A stretch of DNA of 64,000 nt, from the NCBI RefSeq assembly GCF_004358025.1, contig NZ_SMTL01000001.1, positions 930,001 through 994,000 on the forward strand, written 5' to 3'. The DNA comes from Rhizobium deserti. GTDB lineage: Bacteria; Pseudomonadota; Alphaproteobacteria; Rhizobiales; Rhizobiaceae. The position numbers were made by a program, and so were the translations under genes. A model generated the notes under the pieces. The model was not told the DNA's origin and made no database searches. It worked only from the letters and a program-made list of their open reading frames with translations. Position 1 is the stretch's first letter; every line of letters starts with the position of its first letter. This document shows, piece by piece, positions 38,311-46,232 of the stretch.

Positions 38311-39875
38311 CGCCCGGCGATCTTTTTCGATTGGTGGTGGAGCAGCCATGTCAGGGGCAGCGAAAACAGCACCATCAGCACGGCATAGGGTGCAGCACCG
38401 GCATAGTCGATCTCGCCCGTCAGGGCCCAGAAGGCCATGGCGAGCGTTCTCGTGCCGTTGGGCGCCAGCATCTGCGTGGCCGTCAGTTCGTTCATGATGC
38501 CGAGCGAAGCGAGCGCCACTCCGGCCGCAGCCCCCGGTGCTGCAAGCCGCACGGTGGTGGACCATAGCGCATTGGCAGGCGAGCGTCCGAGCGAGGCAGC
38601 CGCCTGCTCAAGTTCCATCGGCACCTGCGCAATGCTGGCCCTGAGGCTGACGAGTGCGCGCGGCAGAAACATGATGACATAGGCGAGCACGATGGTGGCG
38701 AGCGTCTGGTAAAGCGGCAGCAGAAGCCGCACCGTTATCGTCACCAGCGCCAGGGCGACGACGACGCCGGGCATAGAGCTTGCCAGATAATAGCAGGCTT
38801 CAAGGAGACGGCTGGCCCGCGTCGGCCGGCGCACCGAAAGCCAGGCAATCGGCACGGCTGCAGTCGTCGTTGCAAGCCCGCCAACAAGGCAGATCACCAG
38901 CGTCTGGCTGAGCGCTAGTCCTATCTCGTCCATTCGCCAGATGCTCGTGCCGCCACCCACCAGCCATCGGCCAAGGGTGAAGGCCGGAATGCCAAGCGAG
39001 AAGGCGGAGGTGACAAGCGGCAGCAGCAGGCACGGATATGCCCACCTTCCCAAACGGGCGACCTTGGCCTGGCGAGCGACGCCCGGACCAAGGCGCGCAT
39101 AACGGCGACGGCCACGTACCGCCGCTTCCAGCCCCAGCAGCACGAAACAGCAGACGACCAGCACCACCGCCAGCATATAGGCGGCGACGCCGTTATAGGT
39201 GGACTGGAACTGGTCGATGATCGCCGTCGTAAACGTGTCGAAGCGGATCATGGCATAGAGCCCGTATTCGGCGAGCAGGTGCAGGCCGATCAGCAGGGCC
39301 CCGCCGCATAGGGCCAGCCGAAGCTGCGGCAGCACGACACGGCGAAACACCGCAAGGGGCGCCAGGCCTAGCGATGCGGCCTGATCCTCCAGCGCCGGGT
39401 CGAGGAGCCGGAATGCGGCCGAGACGGGAAGATAAACGAATGGGAAATAGGCAACCACCGAAATCGCTATGCCGGCGCCGAGCCCGTGGATGCCGGGCCA
39501 AAGGCCGACCCAGGCATACGAATGCACGAAGGCCGGCACGGCGAGCGGCGCCACGCAAAGCCAGGACCACAGGCGCGCGCCCGGCAGATCGCTGCGCTCG
39601 GTCAACCAGGCAAGCGCAACCGAAAGAAGGGTGCAGATCGGAATGGTGAAGACGACGAGCAGGATCGTGTTGATCATCAGCTCGCCGACGCGCGAGCGGA
39701 AGATCAGCTGCTGCGCGGTCTCCCAACCGGTCGCCACTGTCGCCCATAGTACAAAGCCAAGCGGCATGAGGGCGAGCAGGGCCACGGAGACCGCAGTCGT
39801 CATTGTCCACGACGATGCAGCCGGCAAGCGGCGGCGCTGCGCAGGCAAGACGCTGGTATCGGCGATGGAACTCAT
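38307..39875 (-). CDS. fbpB: Iron(III) ABC transporter, fused permease
   Basis: A 522-residue permease formed by two fused permease halves, with about twelve transmembrane helices. Each half has an EAA loop (first: [20 protein letters not shown]; second: [20 protein letters not shown]). The ATG at 39875 (MSSIADTSV) is chosen; a GTG eight codons upstream lies in the internal terminator hairpin. It follows fbpA after that hairpin and overlaps fbpC by 4 bp. Confidence 0.92.
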   Translation of the reverse strand: MSSIADTSVLPAQRRRLPAASSWTMTTAVSVALLALMPLGFVLWATVATGWETAQQLIFRSRVGELMINTILLVVFTIPICTLLSVALAWLTERSDLPGARLWSWLCVAPLAVPAFVHSYAWVGLWPGIHGLGAGIAISVVAYFPFVYLPVSAAFRLLDPALEDQAASLGLAPLAVFRRVVLPQLRLALCGGALLIGLHLLAEYGLYAMIRFDTFTTAIIDQFQSTYNGVAAYMLAVVLVVCCFVLLGLEAAVRGRRRYARLGPGVARQAKVARLGRWAYPCLLLPLVTSAFSLGIPAFTLGRWLVGGGTSIWRMDEIGLALSQTLVICLVGGLATTTAAVPIAWLSVRRPTRASRLLEACYYLASSMPGVVVALALVTITVRLLLPLYQTLATIVLAYVIMFLPRALVSLRASIAQVPMELEQAAASLGRSPANALWSTTVRLAAPGAAAGVALASLGIMNELTATQMLAPNGTRTLAMAFWALTGEIDYAGAAPYAVLMVLFSLPLTWLLHHQSKKIAGR

Positions 39876-39885
39876 GAGAAACCTG

Positions 39886-39925
39886 AAAAACCTGAACACG
39901 GCAGGTAGCGCCTGCCATGTTCAGG
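39886..39925 (-). terminator. Intra-operon terminator/attenuator between fbpA and fbpB
   Basis: Read on the minus strand, a 15-bp stem: 39925-39911 pairs with 39905-39891 (CCTGAACATGGCAGG with CCTGCCGTGTTCAGG), CGCTA loop, then TTTTT. One position is a U-G pair in minus-strand RNA but a C-A mismatch on plus, which fixes the functional strand. It probably lets fbpA be made in excess over fbpBC, and may stabilise the fbpA mRNA 3' end. Confidence 0.85.
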
Positions 39926-39954
39926 TGCAACTGGAATTATAAGACGCGACAGGG

Positions 39955-40986
39955 CTACAGTAGGCCCGCAGCCGTCATCATGTCGGTGACCTCAGCATTG
40001 TTGAGGGCTGACGGCTCGACCTTCGGCGCCTGCAGTTCCTCGAGCGGAACCAGCGCCTTGTTGGAAGCCTCACCCTTGCCGACCGCATATTCAAAGGATG
40101 TGCCGTCGCGCAGCACCGCCTGGCCGCCCTTGCCGGTCAGCCATTTGAGGAAGGCCTGCGCCTGCTCCTTGTGCTTCGAGGAAGCCAGGATGCCGCCGCC
40201 CGAAATCGACACGAAGGCACCCGCATCCTGGTTCTTGAAGTAATGCAGCGACACGTTCTTGCTGTTCTCGCCGGTCTTCGCCTGATCGCCGAAGTAATAA
40301 TAGTGGTAGATCAAGGCGCCTTCGGTCTGGCCCGCATTGACTGCCTTCATGGCGGTGGAATTGCCGCGATAGGCGGTGAAATTGGCCTTCATGCCCTTCA
40401 GCCATTCAGCGGTGACCTCCTCGCCCTTCAGCTGCAGGAGCGCGCCGACGATCGCCTGGAAATCGGCGCCCGAAGGAGACGCGGCCCAGCGGTCCTTCCA
40501 TTCCGGCTTGGCAAGATCGAGCATGGACTTCGGCAGCTTGTCGCCTGACAGCTTGGTCTTGTCATAGGCAAAGACCGTGGAGCGCGCCGCGACGCCGATC
40601 CAATGACCGTTGGCCGGTCGAAACTGCTCCGGCACCTGCTCAAGCGTTTCCTTTGCCACCGGCTCGAACAGGGCCTTGCCATCCACCAGTGCCATGGCCG
40701 GAGAGTTTTCCGTCAAAAACACGTCGGCCGGCGAATTGGCGCCTTCCTGGACGATCTGGTTGGCGAATTCGAGGTCCGAGCCGTTGCGGATCGTCACGAC
40801 GATACCGGTCTCCTCGGTAAAGGCTTCCGCCCATTCCTTGGTCAGCCCCTCGTGCTGCGCATTGTAGATGGTGATGCTGTCGGCCACCTGCGCTGCGGCC
40901 GGCGTGGAGACCACGAGAGCCGAAAGGCTTGCGGCGGCAGCGGTACCGATCAGGCCGAATAGGATGTTCAAGAGCGCCTCCCACAT
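39955..40986 (-). CDS. fbpA: Iron(III) ABC transporter, periplasmic binding protein
   Basis: A 343-residue substrate-binding protein. The signal peptide is about residues 1-32 (cleavage near AAA-Q). The mature protein shows the FbpA iron ligands: His in ITIYNAQHEGLTKEW, Glu in VFLTENSPAMA, and the adjacent tyrosines in LIYHYYYFGDQAKTG. VGVAARSTVFAYDK-like IGVAARSTVFAYDKTKL and GAFVSISGGGILASSKHKEQ are also family-typical. It binds ferric ion in the periplasm and delivers it to FbpB. I saw no ICE or RirA-type box in the 100 bp upstream. Confidence 0.92.
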   Translation of the reverse strand: MWEALLNILFGLIGTAAAASLSALVVSTPAAAQVADSITIYNAQHEGLTKEWAEAFTEETGIVVTIRNGSDLEFANQIVQEGANSPADVFLTENSPAMALVDGKALFEPVAKETLEQVPEQFRPANGHWIGVAARSTVFAYDKTKLSGDKLPKSMLDLAKPEWKDRWAASPSGADFQAIVGALLQLKGEEVTAEWLKGMKANFTAYRGNSTAMKAVNAGQTEGALIYHYYYFGDQAKTGENSKNVSLHYFKNQDAGAFVSISGGGILASSKHKEQAQAFLKWLTGKGGQAVLRDGTSFEYAVGKGEASNKALVPLEELQAPKVEPSALNNAEVTDMMTAAGLL

Positions 40987-41004
40987 GAAGATTGAATGCG
41001 ACGG

Positions 41005-41033
41005 TCTTATCGAAAGGGGAGAAGCCCGGTCAA
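41005..41033 (-). promoter_or_regulatory. Probable fbpA promoter
   Basis: On the minus strand, TTGACC (41033-41028), 17-base spacer, ATAAGA (41010-41005). The start would fall near 40998, leaving a leader of about 12 nt before the ATG. Confidence 0.4.
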
Positions 41034-41115
41034 GTTCAGGTCAATCGCAACTACGTGAAGACATGCGCGAGCCGACGAATCAGCTATGGCTAAATCGAAC
41101 ACATCGGGAACGGCC

Positions 41116-43185
41116 ATGACTGTTGCTTATCTGGAAAAACTCAACGACGCCCAGCGGCGGGCCGTCGAACACGGTTCCGAAGTCGCCGATGGTGGCGCGG
41201 CCGGGCCGCTTCTGGTGATCGCCGGCGCCGGTTCCGGCAAGACCAATACGCTTGCCCATCGCGTTGCGCATCTGATCATGTCGGGCGCCGACCCGCGCCG
41301 CATCCTGCTGATGACCTTTTCGCGCCGTGCCGCCTCGGAAATGGGCCGGCGCGTCGAGCGTATCTGCAAGCAGGTCCTGGGCGCAAAGGCCGGCATCATG
41401 ACGGATGCCCTGGCCTGGGCCGGTACCTTCCACGGCATCGGGGCGCGGCTCTTGCGCATCTATGCCCATCAGATCGGACTCGACCCGGATTTCACCATCC
41501 ACGACCGAGAGGATTCCGCCGACCTGATGAACCTGGTGCGCCACGAGCTTGGCTTCTCCAAGATGGAAAGCCGGTTTCCGACCAAGGGCACTTGTCTCGC
41601 CATCTATTCCCGCGCCGTTAATTCCGAGACCCCGCTCGACGAAGTGCTGAAGCAGAGCTTTCCCTGGTGCCAAGCCTGGGACAAGCAGCTGCGCGAGCTT
41701 TTTGCCTCCTATGTCGAGGCCAAGCAGGCCCAGAACGTCCTCGATTACGACGACCTGCTGCTCTACTGGGCGCAGATGATGGCGGAGCCCCTGATCGCCG
41801 AGGATGTCGGTGGGCGGTTCGATCATGTCATGGTCGACGAATATCAGGACACCAATCGCCTCCAGTCCTCGATTCTGATGGCGATGAAGCCGGGCGGCCA
41901 AGGCCTCACCGTCGTTGGCGATGACGCGCAGTCGATCTATTCCTTCCGGGCCGCGACGATCCGCAATATTCTTGATTTCCCGAACGCATTCGACCCGCCC
42001 GCCCATATCGTCACGCTGGACCGAAACTACCGTTCGACCACTGCCATTCTTTCTGCCGCCAACGGCGTCATCGAGCTTGCCCGGGAGCGTTTCACCAAAA
42101 ACCTGTGGACGGAACGCGAGTCGCAGGAGCGGCCGCGCCTCGTCACCGTCAAGGACGAGAACGAACAGGCGAATTACATCGTCGAGAAGATCCTCGAGAA
42201 CCGTGAAACCGGCATGACCTTGAAAAACCAGGCCGTGCTGTTTCGCGCCTCGCATCATTCCGGCCCGCTCGAAGTGGAACTGACGCGCCGCAACATTCCC
42301 TTCGTCAAGTTCGGCGGCCTGAAATTCCTCGACAGCGCCCATGTGAAGGACATGCTGGCCGCCCTACGGTTTGCCCAGAATCCCCGCGATCGGGTCGCCG
42401 GCTTCCGGCTGATGCAGCTCGTCCCCGGCATTGGCCCTCAAACGGCGGGCAAGATCCTCGATGCGATCGCTGGCGATCCGGAACCTCTGGCTGCCCTGGA
42501 GGAAATCCCGGCACCGCCCCGCTCGGGCGCCGACTGGCCGGCCCTCGTGGAAATGCTGGCTGCCGTCCGCAAAAAGGAAGGCTGGCCTTCGGAGATCGGC
42601 CTTGCGCGACAATGGTACGAGCCGCATCTGGAGCGGATCCACGAGGATGCAGAGACCCGGAAAGCCGACCTCCTGCAACTCGAGCAGATCGCTTCCGGTT
42701 ATTCCTCGCGGGAGCGCTTTCTGACCGAGCTGACGCTCGATCCACCGGATGCGACGAGCGACCAGGCAGGCGTGCCGCTGCTAGACGAGGACTACCTCAT
42801 CCTCTCGACTATCCACTCGTCCAAGGGACAGGAATGGCGTTCGGTCTTCCTGCTGAACTGCGTCGACGGCTGCATCCCCTCGGATCTCGGCGTCGGCTCG
42901 ACCGCCGAGATCGAGGAGGAGCGCCGGCTTCTCTATGTCGCCATGACGCGGGCCAAGGACCACCTGCACCTCATCACCCCGCAGCGTTTCTTCGTGCACG
43001 GCCAGGCGTCGCAGGGCGACCGGCACGTTTATGCGTCTCGCTCCCGCTTCATCCCGGCGACATTGCTGCAGTTCTTCGAGACCTGCGCCTGGCCGGTCGT
43101 TGCGCCGATGTCGGATGCGGAACGCCAGCACCGCCAGCAAGTCCGCATCGACGTTACTGCGCGAATGCGGGGCATGTGGCGATAA
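41116..43185 (+). CDS. UvrD/PcrA-type superfamily 1 DNA helicase
   Basis: A 689-residue 3'-5' helicase. Motif I AGAGSGKT is at about residues 36-43, motif Ia LLMTFSRRAASEM, motif II VDEYQDTN, motif III VVGDDAQSIYSFRAATI, motif IV LDRNYRST, motif V ILSTIHSSKGQEW, motif VI EEERRLLYVAMTRAK. The length is a little shorter than UvrD (about 720-800), and the C-terminal RecB-like or tudor region is missing; this is a UvrD-like paralog rather than the main repair UvrD. The ATG at 41116 has GGGAA at six bases; an ATG 30 bases upstream is in frame. Confidence 0.9.
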   Translation: MTVAYLEKLNDAQRRAVEHGSEVADGGAAGPLLVIAGAGSGKTNTLAHRVAHLIMSGADPRRILLMTFSRRAASEMGRRVERICKQVLGAKAGIMTDALAWAGTFHGIGARLLRIYAHQIGLDPDFTIHDREDSADLMNLVRHELGFSKMESRFPTKGTCLAIYSRAVNSETPLDEVLKQSFPWCQAWDKQLRELFASYVEAKQAQNVLDYDDLLLYWAQMMAEPLIAEDVGGRFDHVMVDEYQDTNRLQSSILMAMKPGGQGLTVVGDDAQSIYSFRAATIRNILDFPNAFDPPAHIVTLDRNYRSTTAILSAANGVIELARERFTKNLWTERESQERPRLVTVKDENEQANYIVEKILENRETGMTLKNQAVLFRASHHSGPLEVELTRRNIPFVKFGGLKFLDSAHVKDMLAALRFAQNPRDRVAGFRLMQLVPGIGPQTAGKILDAIAGDPEPLAALEEIPAPPRSGADWPALVEMLAAVRKKEGWPSEIGLARQWYEPHLERIHEDAETRKADLLQLEQIASGYSSRERFLTELTLDPPDATSDQAGVPLLDEDYLILSTIHSSKGQEWRSVFLLNCVDGCIPSDLGVGSTAEIEEERRLLYVAMTRAKDHLHLITPQRFFVHGQASQGDRHVYASRSRFIPATLLQFFETCAWPVVAPMSDAERQHRQQVRIDVTARMRGMWR

Positions 43186-43253
43186 GGCATTTCCATTCGC
43201 CGCCCGAAACCTCTAAGGCAATGCCGCCGGTTCTGCGTCAGGAGGAAACGTCC

Positions 43254-44135
43254 TTGGAAAACACTCAATCGACCATGAAGGCTGCGGCCTGGATGATGGC
43301 GTCGATCGCACTGCTTCTGCTGATGGCCGTTTCGGGCCGCATCACCACTCGCGAAATAGATGTCTTCCAGGTCATGGAAATGCGTTCGGTGATCGCCTTT
43401 TTCATGCTGCTGCCGCTGGTCTTTCGCGAAGGCGGCTTTGGCGCCATGCGAACCGGCATCCTGCCGATCCATATCGGCCGCAACGTCGCCCACTATGTAG
43501 GCCAGTTTACTTGGCTGATGGGCCTGACGCTGATCCCGCTGGCGCAGGTGATCGCCATCGAATTCACCGCGCCGATTTGGGCGGCACTGATGGCGGCAAC
43601 CTTTCTCGGCGAAAGACTGACTTGGCGCAAGGGCGCCGCCATCTCCTTTGGCCTCCTCGGTGTGCTGCTGATCCTGAAGCCGGGGGCTGCGCCGCTCAAT
43701 CCCGGCCATCTGATCGTGCTGGGTGCCGCCTTCTTCTTCGCCATATCCTTCATCATGACGAAGTTTCTGACACGGTCGGACAGCGCCACGAAGATCATCT
43801 TCTGGATGCTGATCATCCAGTCGATCCTCGGCCTCATCCCAGCCCTAAGGGTCTGGGCCTGGCCCTCTGCGGGCATCTGGCCATGGATCTTCGTGATCGC
43901 CTTCACCGGCACGTTCGCGCATTTCTGCATGGCAAAGGCCTTGTCCCATGCGGATGCCACGGTCGCCATGCCGATGGATTATCTTCGCGTGCCGCTGTCG
44001 GCGCTGATCGGCTATTTCCTTTACGCCGAGGGCGTCGATACCCTGATGGCGATCGGCGCGGCGCTGATCCTGGCCGGCAACCTCTTCAACCTGCGCCGAC
44101 CGAATGCCAACCGCATCGAGACGACACCGACCTAG
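43254..44135 (+). CDS. EamA/DMT-family transporter
   Basis: A 293-residue membrane protein with ten predicted helices in two EamA repeats: AAWMMASIALLLLMAVSGRI at the start, MEMRSVIAFFMLLPLV, IPLAQVIAIEFTAPIWAALM, FLGERLTWRKGAAISFGLLG; the second half includes VLGAAFFFAISFIMTKFLTR and MPMDYLRVPLSALIGYFLYA. The TTG at 43254 is chosen because AGGAGG lies eight bases upstream; an in-frame ATG at 43221 has only AAGG two bases away. It resembles S-adenosylmethionine/riboflavin-type DMT permeases in motif layout, but the substrate is unknown. It follows the helicase by 68 bp. Confidence 0.88.
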   Translation: MENTQSTMKAAAWMMASIALLLLMAVSGRITTREIDVFQVMEMRSVIAFFMLLPLVFREGGFGAMRTGILPIHIGRNVAHYVGQFTWLMGLTLIPLAQVIAIEFTAPIWAALMAATFLGERLTWRKGAAISFGLLGVLLILKPGAAPLNPGHLIVLGAAFFFAISFIMTKFLTRSDSATKIIFWMLIIQSILGLIPALRVWAWPSAGIWPWIFVIAFTGTFAHFCMAKALSHADATVAMPMDYLRVPLSALIGYFLYAEGVDTLMAIGAALILAGNLFNLRRPNANRIETTPT

Positions 44136-44218
44136 GAAGGCTTACTGGCTGGCGCTAGACATGATGCCGAAGAGATGACCCCCCCGGGGCATGAGCGGCG
44201 GCGAGTGTTTTGCCCTAT

Positions 44219-46063
44219 TCATACCTTTTCCGGCAAAGGGTGATCTTGTGGTTCAGCCGACGCCGTATGCTCGCCATTGGCATGCAGCGGCGACAGGTGG
44301 AAGATCTTCGGCGAAAACCTGTTCAGGAATTCCTCGGAGCGGCCGATATAAACCAGCGCCGAGCCTTCGAGGCCCGACAGGACGTCGAGCAGCCGCTCGC
44401 GGCTTTCTTGCTCGATCCCTTCCAGCACATCGTCCATGATCAGCCAGTCCGGATGGCGTAGCACGGCATTGGCAATCGCCAGTGCCGCCTTCTCGTCCTT
44501 GTCCAGCAACCTGTCCCACCGCTCGACGTCGTCCAGCCGGGGCACAAGCCGCTCCAGCCCGACCTTTTCCAGAGCCTCGGAAAGAGCTGCATCGGTAATA
44601 CCTGGAAGACCGGCCGGATAGGTCATCACTTCGCGCAAGGTTGCCGTCGGCAGGTAGCCCTCCTGCGGCATCATGATCATTGTACCGGCGACTGGGAGAT
44701 TGACCTTGCCCCGGCCCCAGGGCCAGATGCCGGCCAGAGCCTGGAAAAAAAGATGCCTGTCGGCGCCCGGATCGCCATTGATCATCACCCGCTCAGCAGG
44801 TTTGATGGCGCACGTTCCTTCGACGATCCGCACGCCTCGTCCTGCCTTGCCGCGCTCCGGCTCGGCGAACACGGTAAGCCCGGCCAGGCTGATGCCCTCG
44901 CCGACGGCCGCGTCGCCGCGGACAATGACTTCACCTTCCTGTCTCGGCGTATCCATGGCAAGGAGCGCGTTGCGAAAGAAGGAAACGCGGGCGAGCGTCG
45001 CCCGCCAGTCGGCGATGACGCTGAAATTGGCGACATACCAGCGCAGCGCCTGGTTGACCTGATTGAAGGCGCCGACCGCCATCATCAGACCGCCAAACGA
45101 AAGCTGGCCGGAAAAATACATGGGCGATGCGATGATGATCGGTGCGACCAGGGCCAGCCAGCCGAAACCGGAGGAGACCCAGGTGAGGTTGGTAAGTGCC
45201 CAGGCCAGTTTGCGCAGCATGCCGAGCACGCCGTCGATGGCTCCCTGAACACGGGCCAGCTCGTTCGGTTCGCCGCGTGCCAGCGTGATCGGCTTGATGT
45301 TCTCGTTAGCCCGGACCAGCGCGGCACGAAGGTCGGCTTCGCGGGCATAGCGGTCCGCATTGAGCCGCGGCAGCCGGCTGCCCACGACATTGCTGATGAC
45401 CGAACCGAGTACCGCATAAAGCACAGTCGCCCAGACCATATATCCGGGAATGAAGACCATGCGTCCGGCAAGGGGAAAGACGAAATCCGACGAGATCGCC
45501 CAGAGCACGCCGATGAAGCTGGCCAGCAGGATCGTGGAATTGACGAGCCCGATCGCCAGGTTCGTCGTATTTTCCGCCAGGATCCGGGTGTCCTCGTGCA
45601 GCCGCTGGTCCGGATTGGCGGCAATTGCGCCGGCGCTGGTCAGCTTCAGTGCCCGACCGTGCGAAAGCCAGACATCCGCCAGATCTCGCGCCAAGCCTTC
45701 GCGCATGCGCAGCGCAGCGATCTGGTTCAGCCACATCTGGACAACGTTGAGTGCAGTCAGCGACAGGGCGAGAACGGCGAAAACCACCAGCTGGTCGAGA
45801 AATTCCGCCATGTCGCGCCGCTCAAGTGCGTCGTAGAAAGGCCCATTCCACTCGTTCAGCCGATATTGCGCATAGGTCGTCGCGAAGATGATCGTCAGGA
45901 GCGCAACCGTCAGCAACAGGACCTTGGTGCGCACCCGCGAGCCCCAGAAGGCGCCGGCCATCATGCGCAGCTGGCTCCACAGCGAAAGCTCGTAGGCCTG
46001 CGGCATGGCATCCGGAGTGTCATTCATTCTGCGCGGTCTCCCGTGGCTCGACGTCGAGCTCAT
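44219..46063 (-). CDS. SbmA/BacA-like ABC half-transporter with degenerate ATPase domain
   Basis: A 614-residue protein of the ABC_membrane_2 (SbmA/BacA, YddA) group. The membrane domain (about 25-330) has WNGPFYDALERRDMAEFLDQ, AALRMREGLARDLADVWL, LHEDTRILAENTTNLAIGLV, and NPDQR; a typical ABC domain would follow. Walker A should read GxxGxGKS but reads GDPGADRHLFF (about 430): Lys replaced. The signature LSGGE is LDKDEKAAL (about 519). Walker B is LIMDDVLEG, with the catalytic Glu replaced by Asp. The H-loop His is missing (VYIGRSEEF, about 575). Only the Q-loop (MMPQEGYLP) is normal. ATP hydrolysis therefore seems unlikely; it may work like SbmA, on proton motive force, or be structural. 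Divergent from the transglutaminase operon. Confidence 0.85.
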   Translation of the reverse strand: MSSTSSHGRPRRMNDTPDAMPQAYELSLWSQLRMMAGAFWGSRVRTKVLLLTVALLTIIFATTYAQYRLNEWNGPFYDALERRDMAEFLDQLVVFAVLALSLTALNVVQMWLNQIAALRMREGLARDLADVWLSHGRALKLTSAGAIAANPDQRLHEDTRILAENTTNLAIGLVNSTILLASFIGVLWAISSDFVFPLAGRMVFIPGYMVWATVLYAVLGSVISNVVGSRLPRLNADRYAREADLRAALVRANENIKPITLARGEPNELARVQGAIDGVLGMLRKLAWALTNLTWVSSGFGWLALVAPIIIASPMYFSGQLSFGGLMMAVGAFNQVNQALRWYVANFSVIADWRATLARVSFFRNALLAMDTPRQEGEVIVRGDAAVGEGISLAGLTVFAEPERGKAGRGVRIVEGTCAIKPAERVMINGDPGADRHLFFQALAGIWPWGRGKVNLPVAGTMIMMPQEGYLPTATLREVMTYPAGLPGITDAALSEALEKVGLERLVPRLDDVERWDRLLDKDEKAALAIANAVLRHPDWLIMDDVLEGIEQESRERLLDVLSGLEGSALVYIGRSEEFLNRFSPKIFHLSPLHANGEHTASAEPQDHPLPEKV

Positions 46064-46145
46064 TTTGATGCCGAAGCCTTAACATGGGCTCGCCGCTTGT
46101 ACAGCAAGCAGGCGACAAGCTTGGATGCCGCCTTGCATTATTCTC

Positions 46146-46158
46146 GTGCATTGCACAA
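46146..46158. promoter_or_regulatory. TGC-N3-GCA palindrome between the ABC-like gene and the transglutaminase operon
   Basis: GTGCA-T-TGCAC is a perfect palindrome (46146-46156). With the following AA it reads TGCATTGCACAA, which fits the TGC-N3-GCA type of site I recall for PhaR/AniA regulators of carbon storage in rhizobia. It lies 75 bp before the transglutaminase gene and 83 bp from the divergent start. Assignment is tentative. Confidence 0.4.
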
Positions 46159-46232
46159 AATCCTTGCAACGATCACGGATCGCCCGGTGTTAGCATCGGC
46201 AGAATCAGCGAAAGCGCAGCCAAAGGGGCAGT

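Noticed and set aside
40987..41085. Irr or RirA operator upstream of fbpA
   Set aside because: No TTTAGAA-N3-TTCTAAA-like sequence and no convincing TGA-N9-TCA; only a sigma-70-like promoter was seen.
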